Shown: in pieces, positions 1-5,201 of the stretch | Position numbering within the stretch: position 1 is the stretch's first letter | Layout of the letters: every line of letters begins with the position of its first letter | Assembly (NCBI GenBank): GCA_003539375.1 | Contig: DPPH01000282.1 | Span: forward strand, 1-5,201 | Reading direction: 5' to 3' | DNA from: Clostridiales bacterium | Lineage (GTDB): Bacteria; Bacillota; Clostridia; Tissierellales; Dethiosulfatibacteraceae | DNA: 5,201 nt | Position numbers and translations under genes: made by a program | Notes under the pieces: model-generated | Database searches by the model: none | Told to the model about the DNA's origin: nothing | What the model saw: only the letters and a program-made list of their open reading frames with translations

Positions 1-1
1 T

Positions 2-481
2 TGCAACAAAGGGAGAGCCTTATTGGGATATAATTCCTTACTTGATACAGATTTTGAGTTATCAAAAGAATGGAGTCCTTCAAATGAACGTGGTCCTGAA
101 ACATATATTAAAAGTACTAGTACTTGGGTTTATTGGATATGTCCAACTTGCAATGGAGAATATACTAGACCTATAAATGAACGTGAACTTAGTGATGATT
201 CTTGTCCTTATTGCAAAGGAACAAAACTTTTGCATGGGTATAATTCTTTTAAGGTAAAACATGAAGATTTAATGGAAGAATGGGATTATACTAATAATTA
301 TTTATTATGTAATTCTGAATATATTTTAGACACTTACTCGTATAAAGTATGGTGGATTTGCAAGGATTGCAATTATAAATATTTTATGTCACCTAGACTA
401 AGAATTTTTTATCAGCACAGAAATATGATTTCTTGTCCACATTGCAAAGGTTTAAGACAGAAAAAAATACATTTCTTTTAG
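2..481 (+). CDS. Tandem zinc-ribbon (DUF4379-like) protein, 5'-partial
   Basis: The frame is open to the left edge and ends at TAG 479–481, so this is the C-terminal 159 residues of a longer protein. The first visible residues (CNKGRALLGYNSL) align with the later CPYCKGTKLLHGYNSF. The first Cys is therefore probably the end of an earlier CxxC, and a TTG at 23 is not the start. Two full repeat units are visible, each with a GYNS…EW lead-in, a W-x-x-W or VWW aromatic patch and two Cys pairs: C47/C50 with C68/C71, and C120/C123 with C145/C148 (numbered from the first visible residue). Four cysteines per unit suggest one structural zinc each. This pattern matches the 'probable zinc-ribbon' family DUF4379, whose biochemical role is not established. 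Nucleic-acid binding is inference only. No enzyme domain is visible, but one could lie upstream. The gene is convergent with the recombinase gene and has similar base composition. Confidence 0.8.
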   Translation, partial: CNKGRALLGYNSLLDTDFELSKEWSPSNERGPETYIKSTSTWVYWICPTCNGEYTRPINERELSDDSCPYCKGTKLLHGYNSFKVKHEDLMEEWDYTNNYLLCNSEYILDTYSYKVWWICKDCNYKYFMSPRLRIFYQHRNMISCPHCKGLRQKKIHFF

Positions 482-483
482 TG

Positions 484-519
484 AAAAGAGCATCTTAAAC
501 AACCTATAGATGCTCTAAA
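484..519 (-). terminator. Hairpin between convergent genes, probable xer terminator
   Basis: A 9-bp perfect stem (AGAGCATCT 487–495 with AGATGCTCT 508–516) closes a 12-nt loop. Read on the minus strand the stem is followed by TTTTC, a short T tract, so it could end the recombinase transcript about 110 nt past its stop. On the plus strand it lies 5 nt after the zinc-ribbon stop but is followed by AAATTTAAATT, a poor T tract. It may still protect or terminate that transcript. The direction is an inference from the T tract. Confidence 0.5.
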
Positions 520-525
520 TTTAAA

Positions 526-596
526 TTATAAAGTTCAAAATACAACTATTTACTTAATTTATTTTTTTTGAGTTTTAACGGTTATAAAGTTCAAAA
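526..596. repeat. 15-bp direct repeat pair in the convergent intergenic region
   Basis: TTATAAAGTTCAAAA occurs exactly at 526–540 and again at 582–596, with 41 bp between the copies. Flanking bases differ. The spacer is AT-rich with a run of eight T. No gene is visible between the zinc-ribbon stop (481) and the recombinase stop (624). The repeat may be a small slippage duplication or a binding site. Its purpose is unknown. Confidence 0.6.
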
Positions 597-623
597 ATTA
601 GATTTTTCCGCTAAAATTTTTTT

Positions 624-1580
624 TTACTTATCTAAATCGTTTAGTGGATTTTTGTCTACAGCTTTTTTAAGTCGTTCTTCGTTAACATGGGTATATATCT
701 GTGTAGTTGCTATATTTTCGTGTCCTAAAATGGATTGTAGAGCTCTAATATCAACATCTCCATACTGATACATCAGGGTTGCTGCTGTATGTCTAAGTTT
801 ATGGGGAGAATACTTATCTGTATCTAATCCTGCATTTTTTAAATGTTTTTCTACTAAATGCTGTACAGCTTTAGGTGAAATTCTTTTTTTTCTATTACTT
901 AAAAATAATGCGTCTTCATGGCCGCGTAATGCTTTTGGTCGTTTTTCTAAATATTTATCAATTGATTTCTTGGTAACATCATTAAGGTAAACGGTACGTT
1001 CTTTATTGCCTTTACCTATAACAGTCAGGTTATCGCCCGAAATCTTTGAAATGTCAATACTTACCAGCTCAGATAATCTAACGCCACAGTTTAGAAATAC
1101 CATTATAATAGCTTCATCCCTAATTTTATTTCTTCCTTCAATGTTGTTTAACAAGCGTCTAGCTTTTTCAAGATCTAAATATACAGGATGCCTAACACTT
1201 GATTTAGGAGATTCAAGCTTTAAAGTAGGGTTAGAATCTATAACTTCAATAACGCTGTGTAAATACTTGAAGAAGGATTTAATTGAAGCTATCTTGCGAG
1301 ATTTTGTTTTGTTGTTAATTTTTCTATATTCATCCAAATATGTAATATAAGAGTGGAGGTCCTGGATTTTTAAATTTTTCAAAAAATCTTCAGAAGATTC
1401 AGAAATATTAATTTCTTCAAAATCTTCAAAATTTATTTTTTGGGAGGTACCTAAGAAATATCTGTAAAATAATCTCAGATCATAAAAATATTCGTTAATA
1501 GTATTTTTTGATTTTCCTTTAATTGATTTTAAATAATTTAAATAATTGGATAAAAGTGGAGGTGCGTCGTAAAAGTTCAT
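624..1580 (-). CDS. xerC: XerC/XerD-family tyrosine site-specific recombinase
   Basis: A 318-residue integrase-type recombinase that cuts and rejoins DNA through a 3'-phosphotyrosine link. Residues about 8–110 form the SAM-like core-binding domain (SIKGKSKNTINEY; RKIASIKSFFKYL). Residues about 130–310 form the catalytic domain. The catalytic set is complete: R168 (CGVRLSEL), K190 in GKGNKER, H260 and R263 in SPHKLRH, H287 in LGHENI, and nucleophile Y296 in TTQIYTHVN. Length and motifs fit the clostridial housekeeping Xer type, which usually resolves chromosome dimers, better than phage integrases, which are usually longer with an arm-binding domain. The ATG at 1578–1580 was chosen because AAAGGAG lies 7 nt upstream. 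A longer in-frame reading to 1664 would translate the palindrome and promoter. The symbol marks the family: XerC and XerD cannot be separated by eye. The gene appears monocistronic, with its own promoter. Confidence 0.9.
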   Translation of the reverse strand: MNFYDAPPLLSNYLNYLKSIKGKSKNTINEYFYDLRLFYRYFLGTSQKINFEDFEEINISESSEDFLKNLKIQDLHSYITYLDEYRKINNKTKSRKIASIKSFFKYLHSVIEVIDSNPTLKLESPKSSVRHPVYLDLEKARRLLNNIEGRNKIRDEAIIMVFLNCGVRLSELVSIDISKISGDNLTVIGKGNKERTVYLNDVTKKSIDKYLEKRPKALRGHEDALFLSNRKKRISPKAVQHLVEKHLKNAGLDTDKYSPHKLRHTAATLMYQYGDVDIRALQSILGHENIATTQIYTHVNEERLKKAVDKNPLNDLDK

Positions 1581-1587
1581 AAAATTA

Positions 1588-1594
1588 CTCCTTT
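1588..1594 (-). promoter_or_regulatory. Ribosome binding site of the xer gene
   Basis: AAAGGAG on the minus strand ends 7 nt before ATG 1578–1580. This site decides the start against the 28-residue upstream extension, whose own putative start has no comparable site. Confidence 0.8.
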
Positions 1595-1608
1595 TCTTTA
1601 TTTTTAAT

Positions 1609-1636
1609 TTGTCGCAAAATGTATATTTTGCGACAT
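1609..1636. promoter_or_regulatory. dif-like palindrome upstream of xer
   Basis: Arms TGTCGCAAAAT (1610–1620) and ATTTTGCGACA (1625–1635) are exact inverted copies around GTAT. Written as 11+6+11, the site is left arm 1609–1619, core TGTATA 1620–1625, right arm 1626–1636, the layout of Xer recombination sites. Against Escherichia coli dif as I remember it, a by-eye ungapped alignment gives 19 of 28 identities, including the whole core and CGCA in the left arm. It sits 28 bp before the xer start. Several single-recombinase systems (streptococcal XerS/difSL, for example) also keep the site next to the gene. It could instead be an operator or a 5'-UTR hairpin for xer autoregulation, since it lies downstream of the predicted promoter. 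The palindrome is certain; its role as dif is inferred. Confidence 0.55.
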
Positions 1637-1654
1637 AAGTAATCAATTTCTTTA

Positions 1655-1683
1655 ATTTTAACACTTTTAGCTCTTTAAAACAA
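1655..1683 (-). promoter_or_regulatory. Probable xer promoter (extended -10)
   Basis: On the minus strand TAAAAT (1655–1660) is preceded directly by TGT, an extended -10 element. TTGTTT (1678–1683) sits 17 bp upstream as a weak -35. Transcription would begin near 1648, about 68 nt before the xer ATG, placing the palindrome at 1609–1636 in the early transcribed region. Confidence 0.45.
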
Positions 1684-1848
1684 GGTTTTTCGATTATTTT
1701 ATCTAAGCCTCCACTGTGCGGCTTTTATTTTAGTTTCAAGATATTTTTATTTACTTTAATGCAAATATACGCCTATTATTAATTTATTTCCTTAAATCGC
1801 ATTTTAAGCCTTGTCTTTTTATTATTTTTTATTTAAAAAAAATTTATC
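1684..1848. other. Non-coding AT-rich spacer between xer promoter and purB terminator
   Basis: No plausible reading frame, tRNA or known RNA is visible here. The only structure is a 5-bp stem (AAGCC 1705–1709 with GGCTT 1720–1724, 10-nt loop) followed by TTATTTT on the plus strand, which looks like a weak orphan terminator. No plus-strand gene leads into it within the preceding kilobase. The rest is T-rich sequence. Confidence 0.5.
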
Positions 1849-1895
1849 AAAAAAGAACTTAAAATAGAATCTTTTTCTAAATTAAGCTCTTTTTT
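1841..1895 (-). terminator. Intrinsic terminator of purB
   Basis: A long hairpin begins 3 nt after the purB stop. The outer stem is 14 pairs with one G·U (1882–1895 with 1849–1862). A 2x2 internal loop leads to an inner 5-bp stem, TAGAA/TTCTA, with a 5-nt loop. On the minus strand the stem ends in TTTTTT, with another T run shortly after. This closes the recA–rny–purB direction of transcription. Confidence 0.85.
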
Positions 1896-1898
1896 TGA

Positions 1899-3341
1899 CT
1901 ATACTTTTAATTCAATTTCTTCTTCATCATTAAAATTATATTTTTCTAATATTGGATTTATTTTTCTATTAATAAATTCTATTGTTTGATTTTTACTTCT
2001 ACCGATAAATTTAATTGGATCTAATAAGTCTTCGATTTCTTCTCTAGTAATATTTAATTCTTCAGATAATGCTATCCTATCTATTAAATCATTTTCTTTT
2101 CCTTTTTCTTTGACTTCTTTTGCAGCTTCCATAGAAAGCACTCTTATTTGTTCATGTAATTCTTGACGATCTCCGCCTTTTTTTACTAATTCCATGATTA
2201 TGTTTTCGGTAGCCATAAAAGGTAATTCATCATTTATGTGTTTTTCGATAACCTTTTTATTCACGATTATACCTTGGAAAATGTTTGTAGCTATATCTAT
2301 GGATGCATCACAAGCTAAAAAGCTCTCAGGTATAGTTAATCGTCTGTTAGCCGAATCATCTAAGGTTCTTTCAAACCATTGTGTCGCAGCTGTATCTGAT
2401 GTACTTCCAGTTATATTAATAATGTATCTTGATAAGGATGCAATTCTTTCACTCCTCATTGGATTTCTCTTATAGGCCATAGCTGATGAACCTATTTGTT
2501 TTTTTCCAAAAGGTTCTTCGATTTCTTTAAGATTTTGGAGCAATCTTATGTCGTTTGTCATTTTATGTAAACTTTGAGCTATGCCATTTAATTTGGATAA
2601 TATTTTATAATCTACTTTTCTTGGATAAGTTTGGCCTGTAACATCGTATACCTCTTCAAAACCCATCTTTTTAGCTACTAAATAATCCAATTCTTTTACT
2701 TTTTCTTCATCATCGTCAAAAAGCTTCATGTAGCTAGCCTGGGTTCCTGTAGTCCCTTTTGCACCTCTTAATTTCAAGCTTTCTATTTCATATTGTAAAT
2801 CTAAATAATCGTAATATAAATCTTGTAGCCATAAGGTGGCTCTCTTCCCTACTGTTGTAAGTTGAGCTGGTTGAAAGTGTGTATATCCAAGAGTTGGAGT
2901 TTCACAGTATTCAATAGAAAATTTTGATATTTCTTTCATAAGTTTTGCTAATTTTTTCTTAATTAATACTGAAGCTTCTTTTAATAAAATAATATCAGTG
3001 TTATCACCAACAAAAGCACTAGTTGCACCTAAATGTATAATAGGCATTGCCTTTTTACACTGGGTTCCATATGTATGTACGTGGGCCATTACATCATGTC
3101 TAAATTCTTTTTCTTTTTTTGAAGCTAAATCAAAATCAATATTATAAATATTATCTTTTAATTCATTTATTTGTTCTTCGGTAATATTTAAACCCAACTG
3201 CCTTTGTGATTCTGCTAAAGCTACCCACAATTTTCTCCAATTTGAAAATTTATTTTCATCTGAAAATATATAGCTCATTTCATCACTTGCATATCTTACT
3301 ATTAATGGATTGTTGTATTTTTTCCTTTCTATTTTAATCAC
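1899..3341 (-). CDS. purB: Adenylosuccinate lyase
   Basis: PurB acts twice in purine synthesis, releasing fumarate from SAICAR to give AICAR and from adenylosuccinate to give AMP. It is a cytosolic homotetramer of the fumarase/aspartase superfamily with shared active sites. The 480-residue length and motifs match the longer human-like group rather than the ~430-residue Bacillus type. Conserved blocks are RHDVMAHVH (81–89), TLGYTHFQPAQLTTVGKR (150–167, with H155 as the likely catalytic acid) and the mobile signature loop GSSAMAYKRNPMRSE (284–298, with catalytic Ser in the SS pair). The coordinates use the GTG at 3339–3341, but that GTG lies inside the Shine-Dalgarno sequence AAAGAGGTGAT. The ideally spaced codon is ATA at 3330–3332 (residue 4), so the true start is uncertain by three codons. 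No promoter is visible. It lies 51 bp downstream of rny and may depend on readthrough of the hairpin there. Confidence 0.95.
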   Translation of the reverse strand: MIKIERKKYNNPLIVRYASDEMSYIFSDENKFSNWRKLWVALAESQRQLGLNITEEQINELKDNIYNIDFDLASKKEKEFRHDVMAHVHTYGTQCKKAMPIIHLGATSAFVGDNTDIILLKEASVLIKKKLAKLMKEISKFSIEYCETPTLGYTHFQPAQLTTVGKRATLWLQDLYYDYLDLQYEIESLKLRGAKGTTGTQASYMKLFDDDEEKVKELDYLVAKKMGFEEVYDVTGQTYPRKVDYKILSKLNGIAQSLHKMTNDIRLLQNLKEIEEPFGKKQIGSSAMAYKRNPMRSERIASLSRYIINITGSTSDTAATQWFERTLDDSANRRLTIPESFLACDASIDIATNIFQGIIVNKKVIEKHINDELPFMATENIIMELVKKGGDRQELHEQIRVLSMEAAKEVKEKGKENDLIDRIALSEELNITREEIEDLLDPIKFIGRSKNQTIEFINRKINPILEKYNFNDEEEIELKV

Positions 3342-3348
3342 CTCTTTA
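3338..3348 (-). promoter_or_regulatory. purB ribosome binding site overlapping the GTG start
   Basis: AAAGAGGTGAT on the minus strand is a strong match to the 16S 3' end, but it includes the only canonical start codon (GTG 3339–3341). Measured from its GGTG core, the codon at normal spacing (6 nt) is ATA 3330–3332. There is no in-frame ATG or TTG between the GTG and M22, and a start at M22 would lose the conserved YNNPLIVRYASDEM segment. Confidence 0.6.
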
Positions 3349-3384
3349 AAATAAGAAAAGAAGTAAACTAAAGTTTACTTCTTT
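3345..3384 (-). terminator. Hairpin between rny and purB (terminator or attenuator)
   Basis: A 12-bp perfect stem (3373–3384 with 3357–3368) has the tetraloop TTTA on the minus strand and is followed by CTTATTTT. It starts 8 nt after the rny stop and ends about 9 nt before the purB Shine-Dalgarno. The U tract is interrupted, so termination is probably partial, which would set a lower level of purB than rny. Confidence 0.7.
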
Positions 3385-3392
3385 CAAATTAT

Positions 3393-4928
3393 CTATTTTG
3401 CATAACTTACTGATCTTGTTTCTCTTATTACATTAACTTTAATTTGACCTGGATATTCTAATTCTGATTCTATTCTTTTAACTATATCCCTTGAAACCAT
3501 AACCATTCCTGAATCGTTAACTTTCTCAGGTTTTACCATTATTCTTACTTCTCTTCCAGCTTGGATTGCATAACACTTATCTACACCTTCAAAAGAATTC
3601 GCAATTTCTTCAAGTTTTTCTAGTCTTTTAATGTAAGATTCTAGAGTTTCTCTTCTAGCACCAGGTCTTGCAGCTGATATAGCATCTGCTGCTTGAACTA
3701 ATACTGCTTCTATTGTGTCAGGTTCAATATCGTTGTGGTGAGCTGCAATAGCATTAATAACTTCCTTACTCTCTCTGTATCTTTTAGCCATATCAGCACC
3801 TATAGTTACATGAGGTCCTTCGATTTCATGATCAACTGCTTTTCCTATATCATGAAGTAAGCCAGCTCTTTTTGCTAATCTAACATCTGCACCTAACTCA
3901 GCGGCCATTATACTGCTTAAGTATGCAACTTCTATAGAATGTTTAAGTACGTTTTGTCCGTAGCTTGTTCTATATTTTAATCTACCTAATAATTTAATGA
4001 TTTCAGGATGTATATTATTTACACCTGTATCAAAGGCAGCTTTTTCTCCTTCTTCTTTAATCTCAATATCAATTTCTTTTTTAGCTCTATCAACCATTTC
4101 TTCAATTCTTGCAGGATGTATTCTACCATCATTTATTAGTTTTTCTAAGGCTATTCTAGCCACTTCTCTTCTGATAGGATCAAATCCTGATATAACAACG
4201 GCTTCTGGAGTATCATCTATGATTAAATCAATTCCTGTTAAGGTTTCTAGGGCTCTTATGTTTCTACCTTCCCTACCTATAATTCTACCTTTCATTTCGT
4301 CATTTGGTAGATCTACAACAGAAACAGTAGTTTCAGCAACATGATCAGCTGCACACTTTTGAATTGCATAACTGATAACTTCTCTTGCTTTTCTATCTGC
4401 ATTTTCTTTTGCTTCTCTTTCAATTTCTTTAACCATAATTGCTGCTTCATGTTCAACATCCTTTTTAATACCATCTAACAGCATATTTTTAGCTTCTTCT
4501 GTAGATAATCCGGATATTTTTTCTAATTCAACTCTCTGTCTTTCTTCAATTTCATGAATTTGCTTCTCTTTGATTTCAATTTGTTTTGTTCTTTTGTTTA
4601 AGTTTTCTTCTCTTTGTTCTGTTATTTCACTTTTTTTATCCAATGTTTCTTCTTTTTTTAATAATCTTGTTTCTAGTTTTTTAAGTTCATTTCTTCTCTC
4701 TTTATTTTCTCTTTCGGCTTCGTTGCGCATTTTGTGAATCTCGTCTTTAGCCTCAATAATAGCTTCTTTTTTCTTGGTCTCAGAATCTTTAATGCCATCT
4801 TCAATTATTCTTCTTGCTTCTGCTTCAGCACTTTTAATTTTGCTTTCAGCAACATTCTTTCGAATAACAATCCCTAGCAATAAGCCAATTATTAAAGCAA
4901 CTCCACCGACTAAAATATAATTAATCAA
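3393..4928 (-). CDS. rny: Ribonuclease Y
   Basis: RNase Y is the membrane-anchored endoribonuclease that starts mRNA decay in many Bacillota. The domains are in the usual order over 511 residues (family about 520). A single N-terminal membrane helix spans about 4–22 (YILVGGVALIIGLLLGIVI). A long Lys/Glu-rich coiled coil runs about 25–190, and a KH RNA-binding domain follows with GRIIGREGRN at 214–223. The HD metal-dependent phosphohydrolase domain has H330, H359–D360 in LLHDIGKAVDHE, H367, H373, H397–H398 and D415. The C-terminal domain ends in ETRSVSYAK. The start is TTG 4926–4928, with GGAGGTGA 6 nt upstream, and the membrane helix begins at once. Downstream of recA it has its own promoter. 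The Bacillus subtilis neighbour ymdB is absent here and purB follows instead. Confidence 0.97.
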   Translation of the reverse strand: MINYILVGGVALIIGLLLGIVIRKNVAESKIKSAEAEARRIIEDGIKDSETKKKEAIIEAKDEIHKMRNEAERENKERRNELKKLETRLLKKEETLDKKSEITEQREENLNKRTKQIEIKEKQIHEIEERQRVELEKISGLSTEEAKNMLLDGIKKDVEHEAAIMVKEIEREAKENADRKAREVISYAIQKCAADHVAETTVSVVDLPNDEMKGRIIGREGRNIRALETLTGIDLIIDDTPEAVVISGFDPIRREVARIALEKLINDGRIHPARIEEMVDRAKKEIDIEIKEEGEKAAFDTGVNNIHPEIIKLLGRLKYRTSYGQNVLKHSIEVAYLSSIMAAELGADVRLAKRAGLLHDIGKAVDHEIEGPHVTIGADMAKRYRESKEVINAIAAHHNDIEPDTIEAVLVQAADAISAARPGARRETLESYIKRLEKLEEIANSFEGVDKCYAIQAGREVRIMVKPEKVNDSGMVMVSRDIVKRIESELEYPGQIKVNVIRETRSVSYAK

Positions 4929-4934
4929 ATTTTG

Positions 4935-4942
4935 TCACCTCC
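4935..4942 (-). promoter_or_regulatory. rny ribosome binding site (TTG start)
   Basis: GGAGGTGA on the minus strand is a full-strength Shine-Dalgarno, 6 nt before TTG 4926–4928. It supports this non-ATG start, and no other start lies nearby that would keep the membrane helix. Confidence 0.85.
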
Positions 4943-5018
4943 GAGTATTTACTTTTCAAGTTACGAATATAATATATACAAACATATTATTCTAATTAAC
5001 TGAAAAACTATATTATTC

Positions 5019-5047
5019 ATTTTATTATCTTTTAATCACTGTGTCAA
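5019..5047 (-). promoter_or_regulatory. SigA-type promoter for rny
   Basis: A perfect -35, TTGACA (5042–5047), and a -10, TAAAAT (5019–5024, one mismatch to TATAAT), are separated by exactly 17 bp on the minus strand. Transcription should start near 5012, giving a leader of about 84 nt. It lies just after the recA terminator, so rny is uncoupled from recA. Confidence 0.8.
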
Positions 5048-5054
5048 GATATAT

Positions 5055-5084
5055 AAAAAAAAGAAAGGATTTCCTTTCTTTTTT
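5055..5084 (-). terminator. Intrinsic terminator of recA
   Basis: A 12-bp stem (5073–5084 with 5057–5068) around a 4-nt loop has GG/CC at its closing end. Its descending arm on the minus strand runs into a T tract (CTTTTTTTT). It starts 1 nt after the recA stop codon. Confidence 0.85.
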
Positions 5085-5085
5085 A

Positions 5086-5201
5086 TTATTTATTATCTTT
5101 TTCTTCTTTTTTATCTTCAGGTTTTGTCTGTTTTTTTTGTAAATTATATTTTTCTCTAACTTTATTCTCTATTTCGTCCATTATTTCTCTATTTTCCATT
5201 A
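5086..5201 (-). CDS. recA: RecA recombinase, C-terminal fragment (5'-partial)
   Basis: The last 37 codons of a minus-strand gene that enters from the right edge, ending at TAA 5086–5088. The visible protein starts MENREIMDEIENKVREKYNL, which resembles the end of the RecA C-terminal domain in Bacillota (…NPEIMDEIEQKVR…). It then has a highly charged Lys/Glu/Asp tail, QKKQTKPEDKKEEKDNK, of the kind that modulates RecA DNA binding. RecA drives homologous strand exchange and LexA cleavage. The nucleotide-binding core lies outside the window. The assignment rests on this short segment plus the well-known recA–rny neighbourhood of Bacillota (in Bacillus subtilis with one gene between). The leading ATG is probably internal, because the frame is open to the edge. 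Confidence 0.75.
   Translation of the reverse strand, partial: MENREIMDEIENKVREKYNLQKKQTKPEDKKEEKDNK

Noticed and set aside
23..25. TTG as the start codon of the zinc-ribbon gene
   Set aside because: The frame is open upstream to the window edge and the preceding residues match the inter-repeat sequence, so the gene begins outside the window.
1581..1664. A 28-residue N-terminal extension of the recombinase
   Set aside because: It would translate the palindrome and promoter region, has no good ribosome binding site, and does not resemble Xer N-termini. AAAGGAG precisely before ATG 1578–1580 gives the usual family start.
1705..1731. A weak AAGCC/GGCTT stem followed by TTATTTT as a plus-strand terminator
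   Set aside because: There is no plus-strand gene leading to it, the stem is only 5 bp and the loop is 10 nt. It is mentioned in the spacer entry but not called as a terminator.
2472..2474. Ala in place of the usual Pro in the PurB signature loop (GSSAMAYKRNP instead of GSSAMPYKRNP)
   Set aside because: I recall the Ala form in other Bacillota enzymes of this group, and the catalytic Ser, Lys and Asn are kept, so it does not suggest an inactive enzyme.
2194..2475. Open frames opposite purB here, and similarly at 80–262, 568–768, 1006–1350 and 3997–4344
   Set aside because: All but 568–768 lie wholly opposite real genes. 568–768 starts in the spacer and runs into the antisense of xer. Their compositions are the expected mirror of the sense proteins, and they have no recognisable domains or convincing ribosome binding sites.
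4969..4990. A 7-bp AT-only inverted repeat in the rny leader (ATAATAT/ATATTAT, 8-nt loop)
   Set aside because: Stems made only of A/T pairs of this length arise readily by chance in such AT-rich DNA and would be unstable.
1..5201. CRISPR array, tRNA/rRNA, riboswitch, insertion sequence or prophage
   Set aside because: No regularly spaced repeats, cloverleaf-like sequence, transposase or phage gene was seen. The recombinase looks like a housekeeping Xer rather than a phage integrase, and no purine riboswitch or PurR box was seen before purB.

Overview
The window is AT-rich DNA from a low-GC Bacillota, most likely an anaerobic clostridium or tissierellid. The evidence is the A/T-biased codon use, strong AGGAGG-type ribosome binding sites, TTG and GTG starts, intrinsic terminators with T tracts, and the recA–rny adjacency. 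A Peptoniphilaceae-like genome such as Parvimonas or a relative is a guess from composition, not something the sequence proves.

Left part (1–620): the 3' end of a plus-strand gene for a tandem zinc-ribbon protein (DUF4379-like repeats, function unknown). It runs off the left edge and is followed by an AT-rich convergent intergenic region with a hairpin and a 15-bp direct repeat. Middle (624–1580, minus): a complete XerC/XerD-type tyrosine recombinase with all six catalytic residues. Immediately upstream of it (1609–1636) is a nearly perfect palindrome with 11-bp arms around a TGTATA core. This has the layout of a chromosomal dif site and is the most interesting signal here. Positions 1637–1848 are non-coding and hold the likely xer promoter.

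Right part (minus strand, read from right to left): the last 37 codons of recA and its terminator, then a well-formed promoter driving rny (RNase Y, complete, TTG start). A hairpin/terminator follows, then purB (adenylosuccinate lyase of the long, human-like type) with a strong intrinsic terminator. recA (recombination), rny (mRNA decay) and purB (purine and AMP synthesis) are housekeeping genes. purB has no visible promoter of its own and probably depends on readthrough past the rny–purB hairpin.

Overall this is mostly core chromosome. The accessory-looking item is the zinc-ribbon gene. The point most worth testing is whether the palindrome beside xer is the replication-terminus dimer-resolution site. 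Plus-strand coding to the left and minus-strand purB–rny–recA to the right would fit that, but too few genes are visible to count as proof.
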